Shown here: piece by piece, positions 1 through 10,800 of the stretch | How the letters are laid out: each line of letters begins with the position of its first letter | Numbering within the stretch: the first letter of the stretch is position 1 | Assembly: GCA_943912335.1 (NCBI GenBank) | Contig: CALTUD010000026.1 | Span: 1-58,355, forward strand | Direction of reading: 5' to 3' | DNA from: an uncultured Acetobacteraceae bacterium | GTDB taxonomy: Bacteria; Pseudomonadota; Alphaproteobacteria; Acetobacterales; Acetobacteraceae | Length of the DNA stretch: 58,355 nt | Notes under the pieces: model-generated | What the model was told of the DNA's origin: nothing | Databases searched by the model: none | Seen by the model: the letters and a program-made list of their open reading frames with translations, nothing else | Made by a program: the position numbers and the translations under genes

Positions 1-1
1 G

Positions 2-337
2 CTCAAGGCCTCCGCCGTCGCCCTGTCCGGCGGCCAGCAGCAGCGCCTGTGCATCGCCCGCACCATCGCGACCCGCCCCGAAGTGATCCTTCTGGACGAA
101 CCCACCTCCGCGCTGGACCCGATCTCGACGGCGCGCGTCGAGGAATTGCTGGACGAGCTGAAACGCGATTTCACCATCGCCATCGTCACGCATAACCTGC
201 AGCAGGCCGCGCGCTGCGCCGATCAGGTCGCGTTCTTCTTCATGGGCGAGCTGGTGGAGGTCGGCAGCGCCGGCGCCATGTTCACCACCCCGCAGCAGAA
301 GCGCACCCAGGACTACATCACCGGCCGGTTCGGCTGA
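2..337 (+). CDS. pstB: Phosphate ABC transporter ATP-binding protein, C-terminal part
   Basis: The 3' end of an ABC ATPase; the 5' part lies outside the window, and the frame is open from base 2. It shows the ABC signature LSGGQQQRLCIAR, Walker B with D-loop (VILLDEPTSALDP) and the switch histidine in VTHN. The ending TQDYITGRFG is typical of PstB, the ATPase that powers high-affinity phosphate uptake by PstSCAB at the inner membrane. The phoU gene 26 bp downstream supports the assignment. PstB also takes part, with PhoU, in signalling phosphate sufficiency to PhoR. Confidence 0.95.
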   Translation, partial: LKASAVALSGGQQQRLCIARTIATRPEVILLDEPTSALDPISTARVEELLDELKRDFTIAIVTHNLQQAARCADQVAFFFMGELVEVGSAGAMFTTPQQKRTQDYITGRFG

Positions 338-363
338 GATCCGAGGCAGGGAACTTCATCATC

Positions 364-1074
364 ATGCCAGACGCACCCAGGCACATCGTTTCCTCCTACG
401 AGCAGGAACTCAACCAGCTCCGCGCCCTGATGGCGCGCATGGGCGGCCTGGTCGAGAACCAGACCGCGCTCGCGATCCAGGCGATCATCGACCACAACGC
501 CGAAAGCGCGCAGGCGGCGATGGAGCAGGATCCGGAGGTCGACGCGCTCGAACGCGAGGTGGAAAGCCGCGCGATCAAGCTGCTCGCGCTCCGCGCCCCC
601 ATGGCGCAGGACCTGCGCGAGATCGTGTCCGCCCTCAAGGTCACCAGCGACCTGGAGCGGATCGGTGACTATGCCGCCAACGTCGCCAAGCGCTCCCTGC
701 GCCTCGGCCCCACCGGCAGCGACATCTCGCTCGGCGGGCTGCGCTCCATGGGCCGTCTGGTGCAGGAGGGCCTGCGTCTCGCCATCGACGCGCTCGGCCA
801 GAACGACGCCGAGAAGGCGCTGGACGTGTGGCGCTCCGACAAGGCGGTGGACGAGATCTACACCGCCATGTTCCGCGAACTGGTCACCTACATGATGGAA
901 GACCCGCGCAACATCGGCGCCTGCACGCACCTGCTGTTCATCGCCAAGAACCTGGAGCGAATCGGCGATCACGCCACCAATATCGCCGAACGGGTGCACT
1001 ACTCCGTCACCGGCGAAATGCTGCCCGCATCGCGTCCGCGCGGTTCGGTCAATCCGGAGACGCCGTCGCCATGA
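364..1074 (+). CDS. phoU: Phosphate-specific transport system accessory protein PhoU
   Basis: A 236-residue cytoplasmic protein made of two similar PhoU halves, the normal length. Each half carries the metal-binding signature: ERIGDYAANVAKR near residue 98 and ERIGDHATNIAE near residue 199. PhoU represses the Pho response when phosphate is plentiful by linking the Pst transporter to the PhoR kinase. The gene lies between pstB and phoB, and its stop codon overlaps the phoB start (ATGA), so the two are probably translationally coupled. The last ~20 residues are Pro/Ser-rich and probably disordered. Confidence 0.95.
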   Translation: MPDAPRHIVSSYEQELNQLRALMARMGGLVENQTALAIQAIIDHNAESAQAAMEQDPEVDALEREVESRAIKLLALRAPMAQDLREIVSALKVTSDLERIGDYAANVAKRSLRLGPTGSDISLGGLRSMGRLVQEGLRLAIDALGQNDAEKALDVWRSDKAVDEIYTAMFRELVTYMMEDPRNIGACTHLLFIAKNLERIGDHATNIAERVHYSVTGEMLPASRPRGSVNPETPSP

Positions 1075-1835
1075 GCCAGTCCATACCCTATTCCCCGGTC
1101 CCGTCTCCCGCTTCACCCCGACGCGCGGGCGGACGAGACGAAACCCGCCAGCGCGTGCTGGTGGTCGAGGACGATCCCTCCCTCGCGGTGATGCTGCGCT
1201 ACAATCTGGAAAAGCTCGGCTATCAGGTGGACGAGGCCGCCGACGGCCAGGAAGCCCTGCTCAAGGTCGCCGAACAGGCGCCCGATCTGGTGCTGCTCGA
1301 CTGGATGCTGCCCTCGCTCTCCGGCATCGAGGTCTGCCGGCAGATCCGCCGACGCACCCAGACGCGCGACCTGCCGGTGATCATGCTCACCGCACGCGTC
1401 GAGGAACAGGATTCGATCCGCGGCCTCAACACCGGCGCCGACGACTACATCACCAAGCCGTTCTCCATGGAGGCGCTCGCCGCACGCGTGCGCGCGCTCC
1501 TGCGCCGCACCCAGCCGGCCTCCTCCGGACGCACGCTGCGCTTCCACGACATCGTGCTCGACGGCACCGAACATCGCGTGCAACGCAACGACCGCCCGGT
1601 GCATCTGGGTCCGACCGAATACCGTCTGCTCGAGTTCCTGATGCAGCACCCGCGCCGCGTCTTCTCGCGCGAGGATCTGCTGAACGCCGTCTGGGGCGCT
1701 GACATCCATGTTGAAGCGCGCACGGTGGATGTGCATATCCGTCGGCTCCGCAAGGCGCTGAACGGCCCGAACGAGCAGGACGTGGTGCGCACGGTCCGCA
1801 CCGCCGGCTACGCGCTCGACGTGGACGCGATCTGA
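1071..1835 (+). CDS. phoB: Phosphate regulon response regulator PhoB
   Basis: An OmpR/PhoB-class response regulator of 254 residues. The receiver domain (about residues 28-142) has the acidic cluster VVEDD, phosphoacceptor Asp77 in LLDWML and Lys129 in TKP. The DNA-binding winged helix (about 155-254) contains a GPTEYRLLEFL segment typical of PhoB. The ATG was chosen because it overlaps the phoU stop as ATGA. This start gives a Pro/Ser/Arg-rich N-terminal extension of about 25 residues that most PhoB proteins lack; an internal start is possible but no better one is visible. It would activate phosphate-starvation genes, plausibly including the porin at 3199. Confidence 0.94.
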   Translation: MSQSIPYSPVPSPASPRRAGGRDETRQRVLVVEDDPSLAVMLRYNLEKLGYQVDEAADGQEALLKVAEQAPDLVLLDWMLPSLSGIEVCRQIRRRTQTRDLPVIMLTARVEEQDSIRGLNTGADDYITKPFSMEALAARVRALLRRTQPASSGRTLRFHDIVLDGTEHRVQRNDRPVHLGPTEYRLLEFLMQHPRRVFSREDLLNAVWGADIHVEARTVDVHIRRLRKALNGPNEQDVVRTVRTAGYALDVDAI

Positions 1836-1896
1836 ACCTTTCGCGGGCGAACCGGATGACGACGCTGGCTTTCTTTCCGTCCGGGCCGCGCCCATC

Positions 1897-3054
1897 GTGA
1901 GCTTGTGGCGCAGGCGGCCGCCGGAAAGCGCACCGCCGAACGAACCGATCCCCATGCTGGGCGCGCCGGGACACAACCTGTCCCTGGCCGCCCTGCTGGA
2001 TCTGGTACCGCATCCGTTGCTGGCCCTGGATCAGGACGGAACGCTCCGCCACATCAACGAGACGGCGCAAAAGCAGATCGGCGACGCCCTGCCGGCGCTG
2101 CTGCGCAATCCGGCACTGGGACAGGCGATCCGCACCCTGCCGCCGGGAGGAACGGCGCAGGTCGATCTGCAGATGGACGTGCCGGTGCATCGCACCCTGC
2201 GCGTGTCGCTGCGCTGCGAGCTGGCGGCGGGCAGCACGCCCTCCGTCGCACGGCGCGGCCTGCTGATGCTGTCGGTGCAGGACCGCTCCGAGGTGGAAGC
2301 GGTGGAGCGCATGCGCAGCGACTTCATCGCCAATGCCAGCCACGAACTGCGCACCCCGCTGGCCAGCCTGATCGGCTTCATCGAAACCCTGCAGGGTCCC
2401 GCAGCGGACGACGCGCCGGCCCGGATCCGCTTCCTGTCCATCATGTCCGGGCAGGCCACGCGCATGCGCCGGCTGATCGACAACCTGCTCAGCCTGTCGC
2501 GCATCCAGATGCACGAGCATGAGCGGCCGTCGAGCCTGGTTTCGGTCGCCGTCATCGCGCGCCGCGTCGCCGATGCGCACGAGCCGTTGATGGCGGCCTC
2601 TGGCCACCGGTTGACCGTGGATATCGCCACCGGCCTGCCTCCCGTTGCCGCCGACCCGGACCAGTTGTCGCAGGTCCTGCTCAACTTCCTCGACAACACG
2701 GTGAAATACGCCGCACGTCCGGACGGGCCCACCTCGGTCGTGCTGTCGGTGGAGCCGGCCCGCGCCGGCATCGATCCTCAAGGGGACGGGGTGGTCATGG
2801 CCGTCACCGATGACGGCCCGGGAATCGCCCCTCATCACGTACCGCGTCTCACCGAGCGCTTCTACAGGGTCGAGGACGGACCGGGCGGCAAGGTCGGCAG
2901 CGGGCTCGGTCTCGCCATCGTCAAGCACATCGTCGGCCGGCACGGCGGACGGCTGACCATCACCAGCACCGAAGGGCAGGGGGCACGCTTCGCGGTCTGG
3001 CTCCCGCGCGCGCCGGTGCCGGCCACGGCGATCGGCGCCACACGGCAAAGGTGA
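1897..3054 (+). CDS. phoR: Phosphate regulon sensor histidine kinase PhoR, apparently without membrane anchor
   Basis: A 385-residue histidine kinase with a GTG start. Residues ~30-130 look like a PAS domain. The H-box has His149 in NASHELRTPL, the N-box is QVLLNFLDNTVKYA (~260-273), and G-boxes follow (DDGPGI and GSGLGLAIVKHI). It should phosphorylate PhoB, encoded 61 bp upstream. Most PhoR proteins begin with one or two transmembrane helices, but no hydrophobic stretch of that length is visible here, so it may be soluble or held at the membrane through PhoU/Pst. An upstream start adding a membrane segment is not evident, because phoB ends 61 bp before. The kinase assignment is firm; the PhoR name rests on context. 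Confidence 0.88.
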   Translation: MSLWRRRPPESAPPNEPIPMLGAPGHNLSLAALLDLVPHPLLALDQDGTLRHINETAQKQIGDALPALLRNPALGQAIRTLPPGGTAQVDLQMDVPVHRTLRVSLRCELAAGSTPSVARRGLLMLSVQDRSEVEAVERMRSDFIANASHELRTPLASLIGFIETLQGPAADDAPARIRFLSIMSGQATRMRRLIDNLLSLSRIQMHEHERPSSLVSVAVIARRVADAHEPLMAASGHRLTVDIATGLPPVAADPDQLSQVLLNFLDNTVKYAARPDGPTSVVLSVEPARAGIDPQGDGVVMAVTDDGPGIAPHHVPRLTERFYRVEDGPGGKVGSGLGLAIVKHIVGRHGGRLTITSTEGQGARFAVWLPRAPVPATAIGATRQR

Positions 3055-3065
3055 CGGTCGGCGGC

Positions 3066-3086
3066 GTTGCAGTCATGCAACGACAT
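3066..3086. promoter_or_regulatory. Inverted repeat and weak Pho-box-like half-sites before the porin gene
   Basis: In the 144 bp between phoR and the porin gene there is a perfect short inverted repeat, GTTGCA-gtca-TGCAAC (3066-3081). Overlapping it are CAGTCAT (3070-3076) and ACGACAT (3080-3086). The first matches the Pho-box half-site CTGTCAT at six of seven bases, the second at only four, and the period is 10 rather than 11. It may be a weak PhoB site or only a hairpin after phoR. Confidence 0.25.
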
Positions 3087-3198
3087 ATTTCTGCAATAAA
3101 TCCTTCGCCGAACCGACACTTCGTCCCGAAACCCTTTTCGTTATTCGTTCCGCGTCCGCAAGGCAGGCAAATCCCTGCACGCACGAAAGTTGGGTTTC

Positions 3199-4842
3199 AT
3201 GACAAGACGATTTCCGAAATCAGCCCTGATGGCTGCGACAGCGCTGTGCGGCGCCGTGTCCGCCGTCCCGGCCAAGGCGGATACGACGTCGGCTCAGATC
3301 TCCGCCATCGAGAAGCAGATCCACGCGCTCGAGGGCCAGCTGTCCCACATGAAGCGCGACCTGTCCGCGCGGAACGAGGAAGTGGTCGCCGCCCGCCGCG
3401 AAGCGTCCGAAGCGGTCCGCCGCTCCCGCGAGATGGAGGACCGTCAGGCCCTCGCCGGATACGCGCCGATGGGCCCGGCCACCGCCGGTAGCCTGAAGAC
3501 GCCGCCAGGCCTGCTGCCGCATTCGTCCTATTCCGACTTCCGCCCGGCCTCCTATGCCAACGAGGAAGTCTATGTCGGTGGCGTGCGGATCGGCTTCCCG
3601 AAGGGCCGTCCGACCATCAGCAGCGCGGATGACCGCTACTCGTTCTCGGTCGGCCTCGCCTTCCATTACGACATCGGCGGCTTCGTCGATTCGCAGCCGA
3701 CCGGCAACGAAAGCAAGGGCCGCTTCCCCGGCTTCACTGAGAACGCCCGCCGTCTGCGCATTCCGTTCACCTTCCGCTACGACAACTGGAGCGCGGTGGT
3801 CACCCCGGATTTCGGTTCCTCGGTCGACGGCACGGACGGCCTCTACGAAGCCAACCTGAACTATTCCGGCTTCAAGAACACCGTGCTGACCGCCGGCTAC
3901 TTCCAGCCGCGCGTGACCCTCGAGGACGCCGAAAGCTCCAACGACTTCGAGCTGATGGAACGCCCGGCGATCACCGAGATCGTGCGTAACATCGCCGCGG
4001 GCGATGCGCGCTTCAGCGTCGGCGGCCTGCACTACAACGACCGCTTCTGGATCGCCGGCTACTTCACCGGCCAGACCTTCGGCAACCGCACCGCAGACAA
4101 CACGATCAGCGACAGCCAGACCGGCGGTGTGCTCCGCATCGCCGGACGTCCGATCGCGACCAAGGACGTCGACATGCATCTCGGCGTGTCGCTCATGAGT
4201 GCGTTCAAGGTGAACGAGGGCAGCAACGGCCGCTCCTACACGTTCTCCGAGCGTCCCGAGACCCGCCTCACCACCGAAACGCTGCTGAACACCGGCCGTA
4301 TCGGCAATGTGGATCAGATCTGGGCGGCGGGCCCGGAATTCGCGCTGCGCTATCGCCGCCTCGAGCTGCAGTCCGAATACTACCATATCGGCGTCCAGCG
4401 CAGCCAGCAGCAGGTCGGCACCACCGCACCGGTGCCCAATCTCGGTTTCGAGGGCTACTACGTCGAAGCCAACTACACCCTGCTCGGCCATCCGCGCGCC
4501 TACAGCCCGAAGCTCGGCGCCTTCACCGCCCCGGTGCCGGAACACGATTTCGACCCCAAGCACGATTACTGGGGCGCCTGGGAAGTCACCGGCCGTTGGA
4601 GCGCGGTGGACCTGGACGACGGGATCAAGACCGCGGCCCTGTCGCAGACCAGCGTCGGCGGCATTCGCGGTGGCTACCAGCGCGATTGGGAGATCGGTGT
4701 GAACTGGTATCCGAACAAGCATTTCCGCACGATGCTCGACTTCAACCGCTTCATCGTCAGCCGCTCGCAGGGCGCCGGCGCCATCAACACCCTCGGCCGC
4801 TCCGGCAGCGCCGTCACCGGCCGTATCCAGGCCAATTTCTGA
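3199..4842 (+). CDS. OprO/OprP-type (phosphate-selective) outer membrane porin with N-terminal coiled coil
   Basis: A 547-residue exported protein. Residues 1-28 form a signal peptide ending AKA; residues ~32-75 are a coiled coil (AQISAIEKQIHALEGQLSH and following); the rest is rich in alternating aromatic/polar strands and ends in Phe (IQANF), as expected for an outer-membrane beta-barrel. This architecture fits the OprO/OprP porin family. Being next to phoBR makes phosphate or polyphosphate passage plausible, but substrate cannot be read from sequence. ATG 3199 was chosen over an in-frame TTG nine bases upstream because it gives a compact basic n-region. A hairpin terminator follows the stop. 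Confidence 0.85.
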   Translation: MTRRFPKSALMAATALCGAVSAVPAKADTTSAQISAIEKQIHALEGQLSHMKRDLSARNEEVVAARREASEAVRRSREMEDRQALAGYAPMGPATAGSLKTPPGLLPHSSYSDFRPASYANEEVYVGGVRIGFPKGRPTISSADDRYSFSVGLAFHYDIGGFVDSQPTGNESKGRFPGFTENARRLRIPFTFRYDNWSAVVTPDFGSSVDGTDGLYEANLNYSGFKNTVLTAGYFQPRVTLEDAESSNDFELMERPAITEIVRNIAAGDARFSVGGLHYNDRFWIAGYFTGQTFGNRTADNTISDSQTGGVLRIAGRPIATKDVDMHLGVSLMSAFKVNEGSNGRSYTFSERPETRLTTETLLNTGRIGNVDQIWAAGPEFALRYRRLELQSEYYHIGVQRSQQQVGTTAPVPNLGFEGYYVEANYTLLGHPRAYSPKLGAFTAPVPEHDFDPKHDYWGAWEVTGRWSAVDLDDGIKTAALSQTSVGGIRGGYQRDWEIGVNWYPNKHFRTMLDFNRFIVSRSQGAGAINTLGRSGSAVTGRIQANF

Positions 4843-4863
4843 ACCCTCGAACGTCCACGCAAG

Positions 4864-4895
4864 ACGGCCGTCCCGGAAGGGGTGGCCGTTTTCGT
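4864..4895 (+). terminator. Intrinsic terminator of the porin gene
   Basis: Stem ACGGCC (4864-4869) and GGCCGT (4884-4889) with an inner CCC/GGG pairing and a GGAA loop, followed by TTTTCGTT. It lies 22 bp after the porin stop. The remaining ~290 bp up to the helicase gene at 5190 hold no gene that I can support. Confidence 0.75.
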
Positions 4896-5189
4896 TCCGG
4901 GCCTCTCGTTTCGATCCCGAACCGCTGCAACCCTGCGATTCCGTGCCTGATTCGGACGTCGAGCCGTTTTTCCGCTTGGAATCCAGGCTCGGGCTGTTTA
5001 TGTGCAGTGCAGCACGGCGCCCTGCGCGACGCCGGCGGCCGCTTCGAGACCTGGTTGATACGGCGCAACACGCCGCCGCTCCGGTTCCGAGCTGAGCCAT
5101 TTTGCCCCATATCCGATACGCGGCTACCCCAGGGGCCGCCCGACCGCGCGCTCGGTCGGTTCCGGACCGCCAAAGGCCCGCCTTTTCCC

Positions 5190-6542
<1,353 letters not shown>

Positions 6543-6547
6543 GACCA

Positions 6548-7885
6548 GTGACCGTCACGGCGCTGCGCGGACGGATCGTCGGGTTCCGCGACGATCCCTT
6601 CCTGCAGTCGCCGTCCGCATGCCTCCAGTACGAGCCCGACGGGCTCGTACTGATCCGCGATGGTCATATCGAGTTGGTCGGCCCCTATGCCGAACTCGCG
6701 CAGACCCTGCCGCCCGGTACGCCGCTCCATGAATACGGCGACGCGATCATCTCCGCCGGCTTCGTCGACGCGCACGTCCATTTCCCGCAGCTCGGCGTGG
6801 TCGCCGCCCCCGGCGAGCAGTTGCTGGAATGGCTGGAACGCTACGTGTTCCCGGCCGAAGCCCGCTTCGCGGACGAGACCCATGCCGAGCGCGTCGCGGG
6901 TTTGTTTCTGCGCGAATTGCTGCGCAACGGCACCACCACGGCCTGCGTCTATTGCAGCGTCCACCCGCAATCGGTGGACGCGTTCTTCCGCGAGTCAGAG
7001 CGCTTCAACACCCGCATGATCGCAGGCAAGGTGCTGATGGACCGTAACGCCCCACCGGCCTTGCGCGACACGGCCCGCACCGGTCACGACGACAGCCTCG
7101 CCCTGATCCGTCGCTGGCACCGGCGCGGTCGGCAGAGCTACGCCGTCACTCCGCGCTTCGCCGCCTCGTGTTCGCCGGAACAGCTCGAAGCCGCCGGCGA
7201 TCTGCTCCGGCGCGACGACGATCTGTTCGTGCAGACCCATCTCTCGGAAAACCACGCCGAGATCGCCTGGGTGAAGCAGCTTTTTCCGGACAGCGCGTCC
7301 TATCTCGACGTCTATGACCGCTACGGCCTGGTCGGCGAACGCACCGTGCTCGGGCACGGCATCCATCTCGACGAAGCCGATTTCTGTTCCTGCCATCGGC
7401 GGGGCGCTGCCTTGGCGCATTGCCCGACCTCGAACCGCTTCCTCGGCTCGGGCGCGTTCCGCCTGTTCGAGGCTCGGGACGGACGCCGCCCCGTCAACGT
7501 CGCCCTCGGCACCGATATCGGCGCGGGCACCAGCCTGTCCCAGCTCGCGACCTTGGGCGAAACCTACAAGACGGCGCAGGCGGTCGGCCGGGGCACGCTC
7601 GGCGCGATCCAGGGTTTCTGGCTGGCCACGCTCGGCGGCGCCCGCGCCTTGCGTCTCGACGACCGCATCGGCCGCATCGCCCCTGGCTTCGAAGCCGATC
7701 TCGTCGTGCTCGATCCCGGCGCCACCGATCTGCTGAGCTTCCGCACCGAACAGGGCGGCGACATCGAGGACACGCTGTTCGCCCTGATGACGCTGGGCGA
7801 CGATCGCGCCGTACGCGCCACCTGGGTCGCCGGCGTTTGCGTCTACGACCGGAACCGCGCCGAACCGTTCGCTACCCCCGGCTGA
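6548..7885 (+). CDS. guaD: Guanine deaminase
   Basis: A 445-residue amidohydrolase-superfamily enzyme with a GTG start 5 bp after the helicase gene. Metal-binding features are visible in order: HVH in FVDAHVHFPQ (beta-strand 1), His in QTHLSEN, His in LGHGIHL and Asp in LGTDIGAG. The HFPQLG and CPTSNRFLGSG segments are typical of guanine deaminase, which converts guanine to xanthine and ammonia in purine salvage or catabolism. No other purine genes are adjacent. Its TGA directly abuts the smc stop codon on the other strand, with no bases between. Confidence 0.9.
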   Translation: MTVTALRGRIVGFRDDPFLQSPSACLQYEPDGLVLIRDGHIELVGPYAELAQTLPPGTPLHEYGDAIISAGFVDAHVHFPQLGVVAAPGEQLLEWLERYVFPAEARFADETHAERVAGLFLRELLRNGTTTACVYCSVHPQSVDAFFRESERFNTRMIAGKVLMDRNAPPALRDTARTGHDDSLALIRRWHRRGRQSYAVTPRFAASCSPEQLEAAGDLLRRDDDLFVQTHLSENHAEIAWVKQLFPDSASYLDVYDRYGLVGERTVLGHGIHLDEADFCSCHRRGAALAHCPTSNRFLGSGAFRLFEARDGRRPVNVALGTDIGAGTSLSQLATLGETYKTAQAVGRGTLGAIQGFWLATLGGARALRLDDRIGRIAPGFEADLVVLDPGATDLLSFRTEQGGDIEDTLFALMTLGDDRAVRATWVAGVCVYDRNRAEPFATPG

Positions 7886-10800
7886 TCACCCCACCATCGC
7901 CGCCGCCGCCGCCAGATCCACCGACAACACCCGGCTCACCCCGCGCTCCTGCATGGTCACGCCGTAGAGCCGGTCCATGTGCGCCATGGTCAGCTGATGG
8001 TGCGTCACCACCAGGAAGCGCGTGCCGGCCTCGCGCACCATATCGCCGAGCAGGGAGCAGAACCGCCCCACATTGGCGTCGTCGAGCGGCGCATCCACCT
8101 CGTCCAGCACGCAGATCGGCGCCGGATTGCAGCGGAACACCGCGAACACCAGCGACAGCGCGGTCAACGCCTGTTCTCCGCCCGACAGCAGCGACAGCGT
8201 CGCCAGCTTCTTGCCCGGCGGCTGCGCGTAGATCTCCAGACCGGCTTCCAGCGGATCGTCCGATCCCACCATGCCCAGATGCGCGCGTCCGCCGTTGAAC
8301 ATGCGCGCGAACAGGGACTGGAAATGCCGGTCCACCTGCTCGAACACCGCCAGCAGACGCTCGCGCCCTTCGCGGTTCAGCTGGCCGATCTGGCCACGCA
8401 GACGGGCGATCGCGGTTTCGATCTCTTCCCGCTCGCGCACGATCGTTTCCATGCGCGCCGTCGCCTCGTTCAGCTCCAGATCGGCGCGCAGGTTCACCGG
8501 CCCCATCGCGTCCCGTTCGCGCACCAGGGCTGCGATGCGCCGGCGCAGGGAGGTTTCGGCGTTCTCGGTCAGATCGGCCGGGATTTCCGTCGGCGGCTCC
8601 GGCGTGTCGGCAAGCAGGCGGGCCAGGATCTCCGCCGCCTGTTCCGCGCGCCCTTCCGCCCGCAGCAACGCTTCGCGCGCGGCGGTCGAGGCCGTGTCCG
8701 CATCCCGTCGCCGCGACGCGGCCTCGGCCGCCGCCGTTTCCGCAGCCTGGAGCCGCTCGACGGCGCGCGCGTGCTGCTGCTCCGCGCCGGACAATGCCGC
8801 TTCGATCGCACTGCGCCGCGCCATCTCGCCTTCGGGATCGAGCCTGCGCGTCTGCGCGTCCTCCCGCGCCGCCAGCAGGCGTGCCCCGGCGTCCTCCGCC
8901 TCGGTCCGCGCCGCCTCCAGACGCCGTGTCCAGTCCACGATCGCCGCGCGCAGCGGCGCGTCGCGCGCTTCCAGCGACGCGGCCTCGCTCAGCAGCGCAC
9001 TGCGCGCTTCCGTGGCCGCCCGCTCCCCCTCGCGCGCCTCCAGCAAGGCCAGATCCGACAGCGCCGCCGCTTCGACGGCAGCCTCCACATCCGGCAGTGC
9101 CGCTGCCGCCCGTTCGAGCAGCGCGACCGCATCGGCCGCCGCCTTGTGTTCCGCTTCCGCCGCCGCGCGACGTGCCGACAAAGCCGCGATCCGCGTTTCG
9201 GCCTCGCGACCCAGGGCAGCGATCCGGTCGCGCTCCGTGATCCGGGACGCCAGTTCCGCCCGGGCCGCTTCGCGCGCGTTTCTCGCACCCTGCTCCGCGT
9301 CGGACGCCGCTTTCGCCCGCGCCTCCGCCTCGCTCGCCGCGTCCCGCGCCGCGTCCGGCGACAGCGTGCTCAGCGCTGCGCGCGCCGCGACCAGAGCCGC
9401 GTCCGCCGCCGCCGCTTCCTCGCGCAACCGCTCCAGCGCCGGCAGGAGCGAGCCCCGCGCGGTCTCGTGCGTGCTGTGCTGCGCCGCCAGGGACGCCACG
9501 GTGGCGCGCGCCGCCTGCAACGCCGTATCCGCCGCCGCCCGTGTTCGGCGTGCCGCGTTTTCCCGCTCCTGCGCCGACGCATCCGCACGCGCGGCGTCCG
9601 TGGCCGCCGTCGCCAGAGCCTGCTGCGCGGGCAGGGCGTCGAGAGCGTTGCCCGCCGCCGTCCGCGCCGCCTCGGCCTCGGCGAGCGCCGCATCCGCACG
9701 GCTGCGTCGCGGCTCCGTCGCCTCGAGCCGGGCGCGGTTCTGCGCGTCCTGCAAGGACAGCCGGTTCTCGTGCTGCCGCGCCGCGTTCAGCGCCTGCTCC
9801 GCCACGCCACGCTCCCGGCGGAGCGTCTGCAGCGTTTCGCTCAGCGCGCCGCGCCGGCGCGCGATCTCTTCCAGCGCGGCGACGGCAGGCGGCAGCGCGG
9901 CATCGGCCTCCGCCAGCGCCGCCAGCGTATCGCGATGGCGCGCGCGCTGCTGCAACCGGATCGAGGCCGCGCTCGGCTGGCCGGCCTCGATCCTGAACCC
10001 GTCCCAGCGCCAAAGCGCCCCGGCGCGCGTCACCAGGCATTCGCCGGGCTGCAACGCCTCGTGCAGGGCGTTCCCGTCCGCATCCTCCGGCAGCAACCCG
10101 GCACGGTCCAGCGCACGGCACAGCGGCGCAGGCGCGTCGATCAGCGCCGATAAAGGCTGGGCCGAGCCCGGCAGGGCGCGGGCGGGCAGGGGAGACAGCG
10201 CCTGCCAGCTTTGCGGCGCGTCCGGCACGCAGCCCGCATCGAGCCCGTCCGCCAGAACCGCGGCCACCGCCAGTTCCAGCCCGGATGGCACCTCCAGCAA
10301 CTCGCTCAAAGGCGCCCAGGGCCGCGATCCCGCATCGGCCCCGGCCGCGAGCGCCTGCGCCAGACCGTCCGCCTCGGCGGCCAGACGCGCGGATCGGTCG
10401 CGCAACGCCGACAGCGCCTCGCCCTGGGCAGTGTGCTCCGTTTGCGCCGCGTTGTAGTCCACCTCCGCCGCTTCCAGCGCCTCAGTCACGGCGGCTAAGG
10501 CAGCTTCGGCCTTCGCCCGCGCGTCCACAGCGCCCGCCAGAACGCCGTCCGGCAGCGCCGCCGACAGGGCGGCTTCGTGGTCGCGCCTGGCCTGGGCATG
10601 CTCGTTTCGTGCCCGGTCCAGCGCCGTCGTCGTGCGGTTCCGCTCCGCTTCCGCCTGGGCGCGCGCGCGGGCGCCATCCCGGCTGCGCCCCTCCGCCTCC
10701 AGGCGCGCGGCGGCGGCGGTCCTGCGCGCCCGTTCCGCCTCGTCCAGCGTCCGAACCGCCTCGGCCAGCGCGGTGTCCGCGTCCTTCACCGCGGTGTCGG

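Noticed and set aside
3070..3086. Pho box before the porin
   Set aside because: Only one half-site is good and the spacing is off by one, so it is listed at low confidence and not claimed as a finding.
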